Source: CALAED01 sp036378315 (GTDB lineage Bacteria > Actinomycetota > Actinomycetes > Streptosporangiales > Streptosporangiaceae). From it: a stretch of DNA of 64,000 nucleotides. The notes beneath the pieces are model-generated. The model was not told the DNA's origin. It searched no databases and worked only from the letters and a program-made list of their open reading frames with translations. The DNA is taken from the NCBI GenBank assembly GCA_036378315.1, contig DASUWU010000049.1, positions 9,286 to 73,285 on the forward strand. Reading direction: 5' to 3'. Positions within the stretch are counted from its first letter, which is position 1; every line of letters starts with the position of its first letter. The position numbers were made by a program, and so were the translations under genes. Below are positions 42,743-51,347 of the stretch, in pieces.

Positions 42743-44347
42743 ATGAGGCCATCCACAGCGGGAACCTACAGCCTGGCCCTCGGCCTGGTCGCGGCCGCAC
42801 TCGCCGGCTGCGGCGGCGGCAGCGGCGGCGGTTCGAACGCAGGTGGCGACGCCAAGGTCGTTGACGGCGCCACCTTCACCCTCGGGCTGTCATCGGACCC
42901 GGGCAACCTCGACCCGCAAATGGGCGCCGGCACCTCGCTGTACGCCGTCACCCAGTTCGCCTACGACTCGTTGCTCAGCGTGGACGGCGGGACCGGCAAG
43001 ATCCAGTCCGCGCTGGCCAAGAGCTGGCAGGTGCGCGGCGAGACCGTCTCGCTCACCCTGGTCAACGGCATCACCTGCTCGGATGGCAGCAAACTGACCG
43101 CCACGGACGTGGCCGACAACCTCAACTTCATCGCCAACCCGAAGAACCAGAGCCCGTTCCTCGGCGCCTTCCTCCCGGCGGGCGCCAAGGCGACCGGCGA
43201 CGACGCCGCCGCAACCGTCACGATCACGCTGGCCAAGCCGGCGCCGTTCGTCCTCAACGGGCTTGCCAGCCTGCCGATCGTCTGCCGGGCCGGCATGAAG
43301 AACCGTGCCTCGCTCAAGACGGGCACGGCCGGCACAGGTCCCTTCCAGCTCACCGAGGCCGCGCCCGGCGATCACTACACCTACACGCTGCGCAAGGGCT
43401 ACACGTGGGGACCCGCCGGCGCGACCACCGCGACCAAGGGGATGCCGGCAAAGGTCGTCATCAAGGTGGTCGGGAACAATACAACGACGGCCAACCTCCT
43501 GCTCTCCGGCGGCCTGAGCGCGGCCCAGGTAACCGGTGCGGACGCGCAGCGCCTCGAGAAGGCCCGGCTGTTCGTCGCCAAGACCCCCGCCCTCGTCGGC
43601 GAGCAGTGGTACAACCAGGCCAAGGGCCGGGCCACCAGCGACCCGAAGGTCCGGATGGCGCTGACCAAGGCGCTCGACCTCGGCCAGCTGCGGAAGGTGC
43701 TCACGGCCGGTCAGGGCGCCGCCGCAACCACGCTGGCCGCGATCGAGCCGGTCGCCTGTCCCGGAGATTCCGTCGCGGGGGCGTTGCCGACGAGCGATGC
43801 CAAGGCCGCCGGCGCCCTGCTCGACCAGGCGGGCTGGGCGCTCGGTGGCAACGGCGTACGGACAAAGGGCGGCCAGCCGTTGAAGCTGACCTTCCTCTAT
43901 CAGAACGTCAACGGAAGCGGCGGGGACGCCGCGGCCGAGCTCGCCGTCCAGCAGTGGAAGGCCGTCGGCGTCCAGGCCACCGCGAAGAGCGAGAACGAGA
44001 CGACGCTGACCGGGACGATCTTCGGTGCGGGCAACTGGGACGTCGCGTGGGTGTCGGTCAACGTCAACAGCCCCGACCAGCTGGTGCCATTCTTCTCCGG
44101 CCCGGCGGCGCCCAAGGGCACCAATTTCGCGGCCATCTCGGAACCGGCGTACGACGCGGCCGTGGCGGCGATCTCCACCCCCGGCACGGCCGGCTGCCGT
44201 GACTGGCTCAAGGCCGAGTCCGGCCTGATCGCCAAAGCCGACGTCGTTCCGTTCGCCAACAACATCGTACGGACCTTCGGTAAGGGCGCTCGGTTCCAGA
44301 CGCCCGGGCAGCTCATCCCGACGAGCATCCGGATGCTGGCGAAGTAG
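42743..44347 (+). CDS. Dipeptide/oligopeptide ABC transporter substrate-binding lipoprotein
   Basis: The 534-residue SBP family 5 protein is a lipoprotein: lipobox LAGC with Cys23, then a Gly/Ser-rich tether. The start of the mature part, FTLGLSSDPGNLDPQMGAGT, and the later YDSLLSVDGGTGKIQSALAKSW are the usual family 5 opening. The C-terminal part has GNWDVAWVSVNVNSPDQLV. It sits on the outer face of the membrane and hands peptides to the permease. It is the first gene of a nearly gapless operon that includes peptidases and a racemase, so its ligand is probably a peptide with unusual residues. Spacing to the next gene is 10 bp. Confidence 0.92.
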   Translation: MRPSTAGTYSLALGLVAAALAGCGGGSGGGSNAGGDAKVVDGATFTLGLSSDPGNLDPQMGAGTSLYAVTQFAYDSLLSVDGGTGKIQSALAKSWQVRGETVSLTLVNGITCSDGSKLTATDVADNLNFIANPKNQSPFLGAFLPAGAKATGDDAAATVTITLAKPAPFVLNGLASLPIVCRAGMKNRASLKTGTAGTGPFQLTEAAPGDHYTYTLRKGYTWGPAGATTATKGMPAKVVIKVVGNNTTTANLLLSGGLSAAQVTGADAQRLEKARLFVAKTPALVGEQWYNQAKGRATSDPKVRMALTKALDLGQLRKVLTAGQGAAATTLAAIEPVACPGDSVAGALPTSDAKAAGALLDQAGWALGGNGVRTKGGQPLKLTFLYQNVNGSGGDAAAELAVQQWKAVGVQATAKSENETTLTGTIFGAGNWDVAWVSVNVNSPDQLVPFFSGPAAPKGTNFAAISEPAYDAAVAAISTPGTAGCRDWLKAESGLIAKADVVPFANNIVRTFGKGARFQTPGQLIPTSIRMLAK

Positions 44348-44357
44348 CGGCCCGAGC

Positions 44358-45365
44358 ATGAGCGATATCTCGGTCGCCGTGACCGGAACGCTGGACCCGC
44401 CGGGGGCCCGGCCCTGGGGTCGCCCCTGGGTCCGGTTCGGGGTCCGGCGCTCGGGCCGGCTGCTGGTCTCGGTGTACGTGCTGGTGACGGCATCGTTCGC
44501 GATGATCCACCTCATCCCCGGCGATCCGGTGCGCGGAGCGCTCGGTCCCACCGCGCCGGCGGCCCTGGTCGAGGCCCGGCGGCACGCGCTGGGGTTGGAC
44601 GCCCCGCTCCTCACCCAGTACTGGCGTTTCGTGAAGGGGCTGTTCACAGGCCACCTCGGCACTTCGCTGTCCGCACAGCTGCCGGTCACGGACGTCGTCG
44701 CACAGCGGCTCCCGACCACGCTGACGCTAGCCGTGCTCGCCTTCGCCGTCGCTGCGGCCACGGGCATACCGCTCGGCGTCGCGATGGGCGTACTCACGCG
44801 GCGGGGCCACGGGCGCCGCACCGAGCTCGCCTTCACCGCCACCAGCGTGGTGATGGCGATCGTGCCCGACTTCCTCATCGGCGTGGGTCTCGTCTACGTC
44901 TTCGGGGTCCATCTCGGCTGGCTGCCGGTCGCGGGCAACGAGACCCCTTCGGGTTACCTGCTGCCGGTGATCTCCCTGGCCATCGGTCCGGGCGCGATTC
45001 TCGCCCGGATCGTCCGGGTCGAGATGGTCCGCGTCCTCGAGACCGACTTCGTGCGTACCGCGCGGGCCAAGCGGCTGCCGGCCAGGACCGTCCATCTCGG
45101 GCACGCCCTGCCGAACGCGGTCACCGCGGCGCTCACCCTCGGCGGGCTGATCCTCGGCGCGATGGTCGCCGGCACCGTCCTCGTCGAGAACGTGTTCGCC
45201 CTGCCGGGCCTGGGCAGGACGATCGTCCAATCGATCCTCACCAAGGACTATCCCGTGGTGCAGGCGATAGTGCTGATCTACGGCATCGGCGTGCTGCTGA
45301 TCAACACCGCTGTCGACGTCGCCCTGGCCCTGCTCGACCCGCGCTCGATGATCCGGGAGGCCTGA
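44358..45365 (+). CDS. Peptide ABC transporter permease (DppB type)
   Basis: The 335-residue membrane protein has about six transmembrane segments. The N-terminal RSGRLLVSVYVLVTASFAMIHLIPGDPV and the later ALGLDAPLLTQYWRFVKGLF are characteristic DppB features; the EAA loop, which docks on the ATPase, is FVRTARAKRLPARTVHLGHA with LPNA. It forms half of the channel with the permease part of the next gene, which starts 2 bp after its stop. Confidence 0.93.
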   Translation: MSDISVAVTGTLDPPGARPWGRPWVRFGVRRSGRLLVSVYVLVTASFAMIHLIPGDPVRGALGPTAPAALVEARRHALGLDAPLLTQYWRFVKGLFTGHLGTSLSAQLPVTDVVAQRLPTTLTLAVLAFAVAAATGIPLGVAMGVLTRRGHGRRTELAFTATSVVMAIVPDFLIGVGLVYVFGVHLGWLPVAGNETPSGYLLPVISLAIGPGAILARIVRVEMVRVLETDFVRTARAKRLPARTVHLGHALPNAVTAALTLGGLILGAMVAGTVLVENVFALPGLGRTIVQSILTKDYPVVQAIVLIYGIGVLLINTAVDVALALLDPRSMIREA

Positions 45366-45367
45366 GG

Positions 45368-47320
45368 GTGGACCGGCGATGGCTTCGCGTCGTGCGCAGT
45401 CCTCTTGGTCTCGGCGCCGGCGCGCTGACCGTCCTCGTGCTCGGCGTCGCCGTGCTCGCGCCACTGCTGTGGGGCGACCGCGCGGACGCGGTGGACACCG
45501 GCACCCTGACGGCCGGGCCCTCGGGTAAGCACTGGGCGGGCACGGACAACCTGGGACGGGACATCGTGTTCCGGGTCCTGGCGGCCTCCAGGCTTTCAGT
45601 GGAGCTCGCGCTGCTGGCCACCGCCATCGCCGTTCTCGTCGGGCTGCTGCTCGGCTCGGCGTCGTGTCTGCTCGGCCGCCGGACCGGCCGGCTCGTCGCG
45701 GCCGGGGTCAATGTCGCTGTCGCCTTCCCCGGGCTGCTGCTCGCGCTCTTCTTCGCCGTCGTGTTCGGCGTCGGCGCCAAGGGCGCGGTCCTCGCGATCG
45801 GGCTGTCCGGCGCCCCGGTCTTCGCCAGGCTCACCGAGACGCTGGTGGCCGGCGTGGCGGCGATGGACTTCGTGGCGGCCGCCCGGGTGGCAGGAGTCGG
45901 CCGGGTACGGATCCTGCTCCGGCATGTGCTCCCGAACATCGCCGAGCCGCTGGCCGTCAACGCCACCATCGGCGCAGGGAACGCGTTGCTGTCCTTCGCC
46001 GGCCTCTCCTTCCTCGGCCTGGGCGTCCAGTCTCCGGCGTACGACTGGGGGCGGCTGCTCTTCGACGGCGTCGGCAACCTGTACGTCAACCCCGCCGCGG
46101 CCTTGGCGCCGGGTGCCGCCATCCTGCTCGCCGGCCTGGCTTTCAACCTCTTCGGGGAGTCGGTGGCCAAGGGTTTTGGCGTCGCGGTCCTCGCCGGCGG
46201 CCGCGCCGGCGTCGGCGCGTCGCCGCAACCGGCGGCCAGGGCGGGACACGAGGCCGGGCCCGCACCGTCGGACGGTGCCGGCACCGGGGTGCCCGACGTC
46301 GTCCTCGACGTGCGCGACCTCGAGGTGACCTTTCACGGCGACCGCGGCCCGATCCGCCCGGTCCGCGGCCTCACCTTCGCGGTACGCCGCGGCGAAGCGG
46401 TCGGCCTGGTCGGGGAGTCCGGATCGGGCAAGTCGCTCACGGCCCTCGCGGTGTCGGGCCTGGTGGACGACTCGGGACGGGTCGACGCCGCCCGGCTGGA
46501 GCTGCTCGGCAGCGACCTGCGGACGCGGGACACCCCGGCGCGGCGGCGGACGCTGGGCACCGCTCTCGCGATGGTGTTCCAGGACCCGATGACCTCGTTC
46601 AACCCGACGCGCAGGATCGGACGCCAACTCGCCGAGGTCGCCACCCACCACCTGGGGATGGGCCGCAGGGACGCGATGGCCCGTGCCGTCGACCGGCTGG
46701 CGTCGGTCCGTATCCAGGCGGCCGGCCGTCGGGCCAGGCAGTACCCGCACGAGTTCTCCGGAGGCATGCGTCAACGGGCGATGATCGGGATGGGGCTGAT
46801 GGGCACCCCGGCCCTCATCATCGCCGACGAGCCGACCACGGCGCTCGACGTCACAGTGCAGCGGCAGGTGCTGGAGCTGCTGGCCGCCATCCGCGAGGCG
46901 GACGACGTCGCCCTGATCCTGATCAGCCATGACGTCACTGTGGTCGGCGAAGTGTGCGACCGGGTGCTCGTGATGTACGCCGGCCGGATCGTGGAGGACC
47001 TCCCCGCGTCCGAGCTCGCGACCGGGGCCGCCCGCCACCCCTACACCAGGGCCCTCGTCGCGGCGGTGCCCGACATGGACACCGATCTCGACCGCCCGCT
47101 GGCCACGATCCCCGGTCGCCCGGTGGATCCGGCGGAGGTGCCGCCCGGTTGCGCCTACGCCAAGCGCTGCCCGCTGGCGGACGCGCGATGTCGCGCCGAT
47201 GACCCGCCGCTGGTGGCCGATAACTCCGGCCGCAGGGTGGCCTGCTGGCACGCCGGCGAGCTGTCGCCGCGGGACGGCGTGCGCCTGAAGGGCGCCGAAA
47301 CCGCGCGGGAGGCAAGGTGA
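45368..47320 (+). CDS. Fused peptide ABC transporter permease and ATPase (DppC-DppD fusion)
   Basis: One 650-residue frame joins a complete DppC-type permease (about 1-275: LGAGALTVLVLGVAVLAPLL, HWAGTDNLGRDIVFRVLAAS, EAA loop ARVAGVGRVRILLRHVLPNI) to a complete DppD-type ATPase (about 315-650: Walker A GESGSGKSLTA near 349, signature FSGGMRQRAMIG near 463, Walker B LIIADEPTTALD, H-loop ISHDVTVVGE). The C-terminal peptide-transporter module with the cysteine pair region CAYAKRCPLADARC remains. An Ala/Gly/Pro linker (about 278-310) joins the two. The start is GTG. In most systems the parts are separate genes; a fusion fixes their ratio. Confidence 0.9.
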   Translation: MDRRWLRVVRSPLGLGAGALTVLVLGVAVLAPLLWGDRADAVDTGTLTAGPSGKHWAGTDNLGRDIVFRVLAASRLSVELALLATAIAVLVGLLLGSASCLLGRRTGRLVAAGVNVAVAFPGLLLALFFAVVFGVGAKGAVLAIGLSGAPVFARLTETLVAGVAAMDFVAAARVAGVGRVRILLRHVLPNIAEPLAVNATIGAGNALLSFAGLSFLGLGVQSPAYDWGRLLFDGVGNLYVNPAAALAPGAAILLAGLAFNLFGESVAKGFGVAVLAGGRAGVGASPQPAARAGHEAGPAPSDGAGTGVPDVVLDVRDLEVTFHGDRGPIRPVRGLTFAVRRGEAVGLVGESGSGKSLTALAVSGLVDDSGRVDAARLELLGSDLRTRDTPARRRTLGTALAMVFQDPMTSFNPTRRIGRQLAEVATHHLGMGRRDAMARAVDRLASVRIQAAGRRARQYPHEFSGGMRQRAMIGMGLMGTPALIIADEPTTALDVTVQRQVLELLAAIREADDVALILISHDVTVVGEVCDRVLVMYAGRIVEDLPASELATGAARHPYTRALVAAVPDMDTDLDRPLATIPGRPVDPAEVPPGCAYAKRCPLADARCRADDPPLVADNSGRRVACWHAGELSPRDGVRLKGAETAREAR

Positions 47321-48054
47321 GCGATCTGCGTTTCGAGGACGTCACCGTCTGCTACGGCCGTACCACGGCCGTGGACGGGGTCAGCCTGACCGTCCCCGAG
47401 GGCGAAGTGGTAGGTCTGGTCGGTGAGTCGGGCTCAGGCAAGTCCACCCTGGCGAGGGCCGCCGTCGGGCTGGTGCCCGTGCACCGAGGCGCCATCACGC
47501 TGGGCGGCCGCCCCGTACCGGCGCGCGGCAGGCGCCGGCCGCTGCAGATGGTCTTCCAGGACCCTTACTCCTCGCTGGACCCCCGGATGACGGTCGGTGA
47601 CAGCATCGCCGAGGCGATGCCGCCGGGTGGCTCGCGCGTGGAGCGGCGGGCGGAGGTCCGGCGGCTCTTGGAGCTGGTGCACCTCGACCCCGCCCACGCA
47701 CGCAGCCACCCCGTCCGCCTCTCCGGTGGTCAGCGGCAGCGCGTGGCGCTGGCCCGGGCCCTGGCGGGCCGGCCACGCGTGATCATCGCCGATGAGATCA
47801 CCTCGGCGCTCGACGTCTCCATCCAGGGCGCCGTGCTCAACCTCGTCCGCGAGCTCCAGCGCGATCTCGGCCTGTCGATCCTCTTCATCTCCCACAATCT
47901 CGCGGTGGTGCGGTACGTCGCCTCGCACGTCGCCGTGATGTACCGCGGCCGGATCGTCGAGCAGGGGCCGACCGGCCGCGTGCTCGCCGAACCCGGCCAC
48001 GAGTACACGCGCGAACTGCTCGCCGCCGTCCCCGGACGAAGGAGTCAGCCATGA
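47317..48054 (+). CDS. Peptide ABC transporter ATP-binding protein (DppF type)
   Basis: The 245-residue ATPase has Walker A GESGSGKSTLARA, Q-loop MVFQDPYSSLDPRMTVGDSI, signature LSGGQRQRVALARALAGRP, Walker B VIIADEITSALD and H-loop FISHNLAVVRYVA. The C-terminal extension found in many DppF proteins is short here. Its GTG start overlaps the stop of the fused permease-ATPase, and its own stop overlaps the start of the S9-S12 peptidase. It pairs with the ATPase half of the fusion to power the importer. Confidence 0.93.
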   Translation: MSDLRFEDVTVCYGRTTAVDGVSLTVPEGEVVGLVGESGSGKSTLARAAVGLVPVHRGAITLGGRPVPARGRRRPLQMVFQDPYSSLDPRMTVGDSIAEAMPPGGSRVERRAEVRRLLELVHLDPAHARSHPVRLSGGQRQRVALARALAGRPRVIIADEITSALDVSIQGAVLNLVRELQRDLGLSILFISHNLAVVRYVASHVAVMYRGRIVEQGPTGRVLAEPGHEYTRELLAAVPGRRSQP

Positions 48055-51000
48055 CCCGGCGCCTGCGCATCGACGACCTCATCGGGCTCGCGGTCCCGTC
48101 CCAGCCGGCGCTCTCGCCGGACGGCACCCGGATCGCCTATGTGCTCCGGACGCTCGATGCCGAGCGCGACCGCAATGTGGACGAGCTGTGGCTGGTCGAC
48201 ACCGCCGGGGTTTCGCGCCGCGTCACCTCCGGTCCGGCGGACTCCTCGCCTGCCTGGTCACCTGACGGCTCGCGCCTCGCGTTCCTCCGAGCCGGCCAGG
48301 TGGCCCTGCTGGCGGTCGAGGGCGGCGAACCTGTGCGGATCACCGATCTGCCGCTCGGCGCGGGGGCGCCGCGGTGGAGCCCGGACGGCAGGCGGCTCGC
48401 GTTCGCGGCTCCCGTCGACCCGGCGGACGGCGCGCCCGGCCCCCTGGTCTCCGACGGGCTCGGCTACCAGGCCGACGGCGCCGGCCTGGTCGGCTCCGTC
48501 CGCCACCAGATCCACGTCCTCGACGTGGAGACCGGTGCGCTGCGCCGGCTCACCGGCGGACCCGAGAGCGCCGGGACCCCGGCCTGGTCCCCGGACGGCC
48601 GCACCCTGGCCTTCACCTGTCGCGCGGGAGCCGACAGCGATCTGCGCCTCCGCACTCCCGTGCACCTCCTGGCCGTGGACGACCCGTCATCCCGCCCGCG
48701 CCCGGTCGCCCTCGCCCACGGGGTCGCCACCAGCGTGGGGTGGGCCCCCGACGGGTCGGCGCTTCTCGTCGTGGGCTGGTCGGGCGACCCGGTCGGTCAC
48801 GCCGCCCTCTTCCGGGTCACGCCAGACGGCGGCGAGGTCACCGAACTCTCCGGCGATCTCGACCGCAACGTGATGCCGGGTGCGCCGGCCTACCCGGGCG
48901 GGCCGCCTCAGGAGTACGAGGGCAGGGTGTGGTTCTGCCTGCGCGACCACGGCTGCACCCACCTGTGGTCGGTCGCGACCTCGGGCGCGGACGCGCGCCC
49001 GGTCATCGACGGTGCCGGCCGCGTCGTTTCCGGGCTGTCGGTCGGCGCCGGCCGGGCGGCGGTCGTGCTGGCCACCGCGTCGTCGTACGGCGAGGTCGCG
49101 ATCGTCGACACCGCCACCGGCGCCGAGACCGTCCTGACGAGTCACGGCGCCGCGCTCGCCGACATCGAGCTGTTCCCGCGCGATGAGCGGTGGTTCACGA
49201 TCTCCGACGGCACCAAGGTGCAGGGCTGGTTGGTGCACGACCCCGAGCAGGTCGGGCCCCGGCCGGTGCTGCTCGGCGTCCACGGCGGGCCGCACAACGC
49301 GTGGAACGCCGCCGCCGACGAGATCCACCTCTACCACCAGGAGCTGGTCGGCCGCGGCTGGGCGGTGCTGCTGGTCAACCCGCGCGGCAGCGACGGCTAC
49401 GGTGCGGACTTCTACAACGGCGTCTTCGGCGGCTGGGGGGTCAGGGACGCGGGCGATTTCCTCGAGCCGCTCGACCAACTCGTCGCCGAGGGGCTGGCCG
49501 ACGCCGCCCGGCTCGCGGTCGCCGGCTACAGCTACGGCGGCTTCATGGCCTGCTGGCTCACCGGCCACGACCGGCGGTTCGCCGCCGCGGTCGCCGGTGG
49601 CACGGTCAGCGACCTCGTCAGCCTGGTCGGCTCCAGCGACGACGGTCACTTCCTGAGCGCCTACGAGCTCGGCGGCGCGCCCTGGCAGGAGCCGCAGCGG
49701 TACGCCGCCATGTCACCCCTCACCCGTGTCGCGGACGTACGGACCCCGACGCTGGTCATCCACGGCGCCGCCGACCTGGGTTGCCCGATCGGACAGGCCC
49801 AGCAGTGGCACACCGCGCTGCGCGAGCTCGGCGTGCCGACCCGGCTGGTCGTCTATCCCGACGCCTCCCACCTGTTCATCCTTCTCGGCCGGCCCTCGCA
49901 ACGACTCGACTTCAACCATCAGGTGGTCGGCTGGCTGGAGCAGCACACGAGCAGGGCCGGCCGCCCGCCCCTCGACGTCGCGCACTGGCGGCAGCGGCTG
50001 GCGTGGCTCGCCGAGCGCCACCATGTGCCGGGCGCGCAGCTCGGCATCCTGCGTCTGGGCGCGGACGGCGCGGACGACGAGCTGGTCGAGACGGCGTACG
50101 GCGTCCTGCACGTCCGCACCGGTGCGCCGGTGGACGGCGACGCGCTGTTCCAGATCGGGTCGATCTCCAAGGTGTGGACGGCGACCGTGGCGATGGCCCT
50201 GGTCGACGAGGGACTGCTCGGGCTCGACACCCCCGTCGCCGACGTACTCCCCGAGCTGCGGCTCGCCGACCCGGACGTGACGAAGTCGGTCACCGTGCGC
50301 CACCTGCTCAACCACACCAGCGGCATCGACGGCGACGTGTTCACCGACACCGGCCGCGGCGACGACTGCCTCGAGAAGTACGTCGCCGTCCTGGGGGAGG
50401 CGGGGCAGAACCATCCGCTCGGCGCCACCTGGTCCTACTGCAACTCCGGGTTCGCGCTGCTCGGCCGGGTCATCGAGAAGGTCACAGGAAAGACCTGGGA
50501 CCAGGCGCTGCGGGAGCGGCTGTTCGCCCCGCTCGGCCTGACGCACACGGCGACCTTGCCGGAGGAGGCGCTGTTGTTCGCCGCGGCCGTCGGCCACGAC
50601 GAGCACGACGGCGAGCTCGCCCCGGCGCCGGCGTGGACACTGCCCCGGTCGATCGGCCCCGCCGGGCTCATCACCTCCACCGTCGCCGACGTGCTGGCCT
50701 TCGCGCGGCTGCACCTGACCGGCGGCATCGCCGCCGACGGCACCCGGGTCCTCAGCGAGGAGAGCGTGGCCGCCATGGCCGCGCACCAGGCCGAGCTGCC
50801 CGATCCGTACGTTCTGGGGGACTCCTGGGGCCTGGGGTGGATCCGGTTCGGCTGGGACGGGCATCGGCTGATCGGTCACGACGGCAACACGATCGGCCAG
50901 GCGGCGTTCCTTCGGGTGCTGCCCGACCAGGGCCTGGCCGTCGCCCTGCTCACCAACGGCGGCCACGCTCGTGACCTCTACCACGACCTCTATCGCGAGA

Positions 51001-51347
51001 TCTTCGAGGAGGTCGCCGGCGTGCGGATGCCGGCACCGTTCGCGCCGCCCGCGGAACCGGTCGAAGTCGACATCGCGCCGTACGCCGGTGTCTATGCGCG
51101 GAGCTCGGTGCGGATGGAGGTCGAGCGCGGCCCGGACGGGCCGCTGCTGCGGACGACCGTCACGGGCCCGCTCGCCGAGCTCGTTCCCGATCCCGTCGAG
51201 GAGCATCCGATGGTCCCGGTCGGTCCCGGACTGTTCGCGGTCAAGCCGGCCGACGCGGGTACGTGGATGCCGGTGACCTTCTACGAGCTGCCGACCGGGG
51301 ACCGCTACCTGCACTTCGGGGCGCGCGCGACCCCGAAGGTGGGCTGA
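48051..51347 (+). CDS. Fused S9 prolyl-oligopeptidase-like peptidase and S12 serine hydrolase
   Basis: This 1,098-residue protein contains two different serine hydrolases. Residues about 1-640 form an S9 peptidase: a beta-propeller with PDGTRIAYV and SPDGRRLAF-type blades, then an alpha/beta-hydrolase with GYSYGG (S494), D575 in AADLGCP and H607 in ASHLF. Residues about 640-1098 form an S12 domain with SxxK at S704-I-S-K707, YCN, HDG in IGHDGNTIG and a C-terminal beta domain. Both active sites look intact. The S12 half is a paralogue of the protein encoded at 41304. No signal peptide is present, so peptides would be cut in the cytoplasm after import. The S9 unit would give di- or aminopeptidase action, and the S12 unit D-specific hydrolysis. 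The start and stop overlap both neighbours (ATGA, TGATG). Confidence 0.92.
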   Translation: MTRRLRIDDLIGLAVPSQPALSPDGTRIAYVLRTLDAERDRNVDELWLVDTAGVSRRVTSGPADSSPAWSPDGSRLAFLRAGQVALLAVEGGEPVRITDLPLGAGAPRWSPDGRRLAFAAPVDPADGAPGPLVSDGLGYQADGAGLVGSVRHQIHVLDVETGALRRLTGGPESAGTPAWSPDGRTLAFTCRAGADSDLRLRTPVHLLAVDDPSSRPRPVALAHGVATSVGWAPDGSALLVVGWSGDPVGHAALFRVTPDGGEVTELSGDLDRNVMPGAPAYPGGPPQEYEGRVWFCLRDHGCTHLWSVATSGADARPVIDGAGRVVSGLSVGAGRAAVVLATASSYGEVAIVDTATGAETVLTSHGAALADIELFPRDERWFTISDGTKVQGWLVHDPEQVGPRPVLLGVHGGPHNAWNAAADEIHLYHQELVGRGWAVLLVNPRGSDGYGADFYNGVFGGWGVRDAGDFLEPLDQLVAEGLADAARLAVAGYSYGGFMACWLTGHDRRFAAAVAGGTVSDLVSLVGSSDDGHFLSAYELGGAPWQEPQRYAAMSPLTRVADVRTPTLVIHGAADLGCPIGQAQQWHTALRELGVPTRLVVYPDASHLFILLGRPSQRLDFNHQVVGWLEQHTSRAGRPPLDVAHWRQRLAWLAERHHVPGAQLGILRLGADGADDELVETAYGVLHVRTGAPVDGDALFQIGSISKVWTATVAMALVDEGLLGLDTPVADVLPELRLADPDVTKSVTVRHLLNHTSGIDGDVFTDTGRGDDCLEKYVAVLGEAGQNHPLGATWSYCNSGFALLGRVIEKVTGKTWDQALRERLFAPLGLTHTATLPEEALLFAAAVGHDEHDGELAPAPAWTLPRSIGPAGLITSTVADVLAFARLHLTGGIAADGTRVLSEESVAAMAAHQAELPDPYVLGDSWGLGWIRFGWDGHRLIGHDGNTIGQAAFLRVLPDQGLAVALLTNGGHARDLYHDLYREIFEEVAGVRMPAPFAPPAEPVEVDIAPYAGVYARSSVRMEVERGPDGPLLRTTVTGPLAELVPDPVEEHPMVPVGPGLFAVKPADAGTWMPVTFYELPTGDRYLHFGARATPKVG

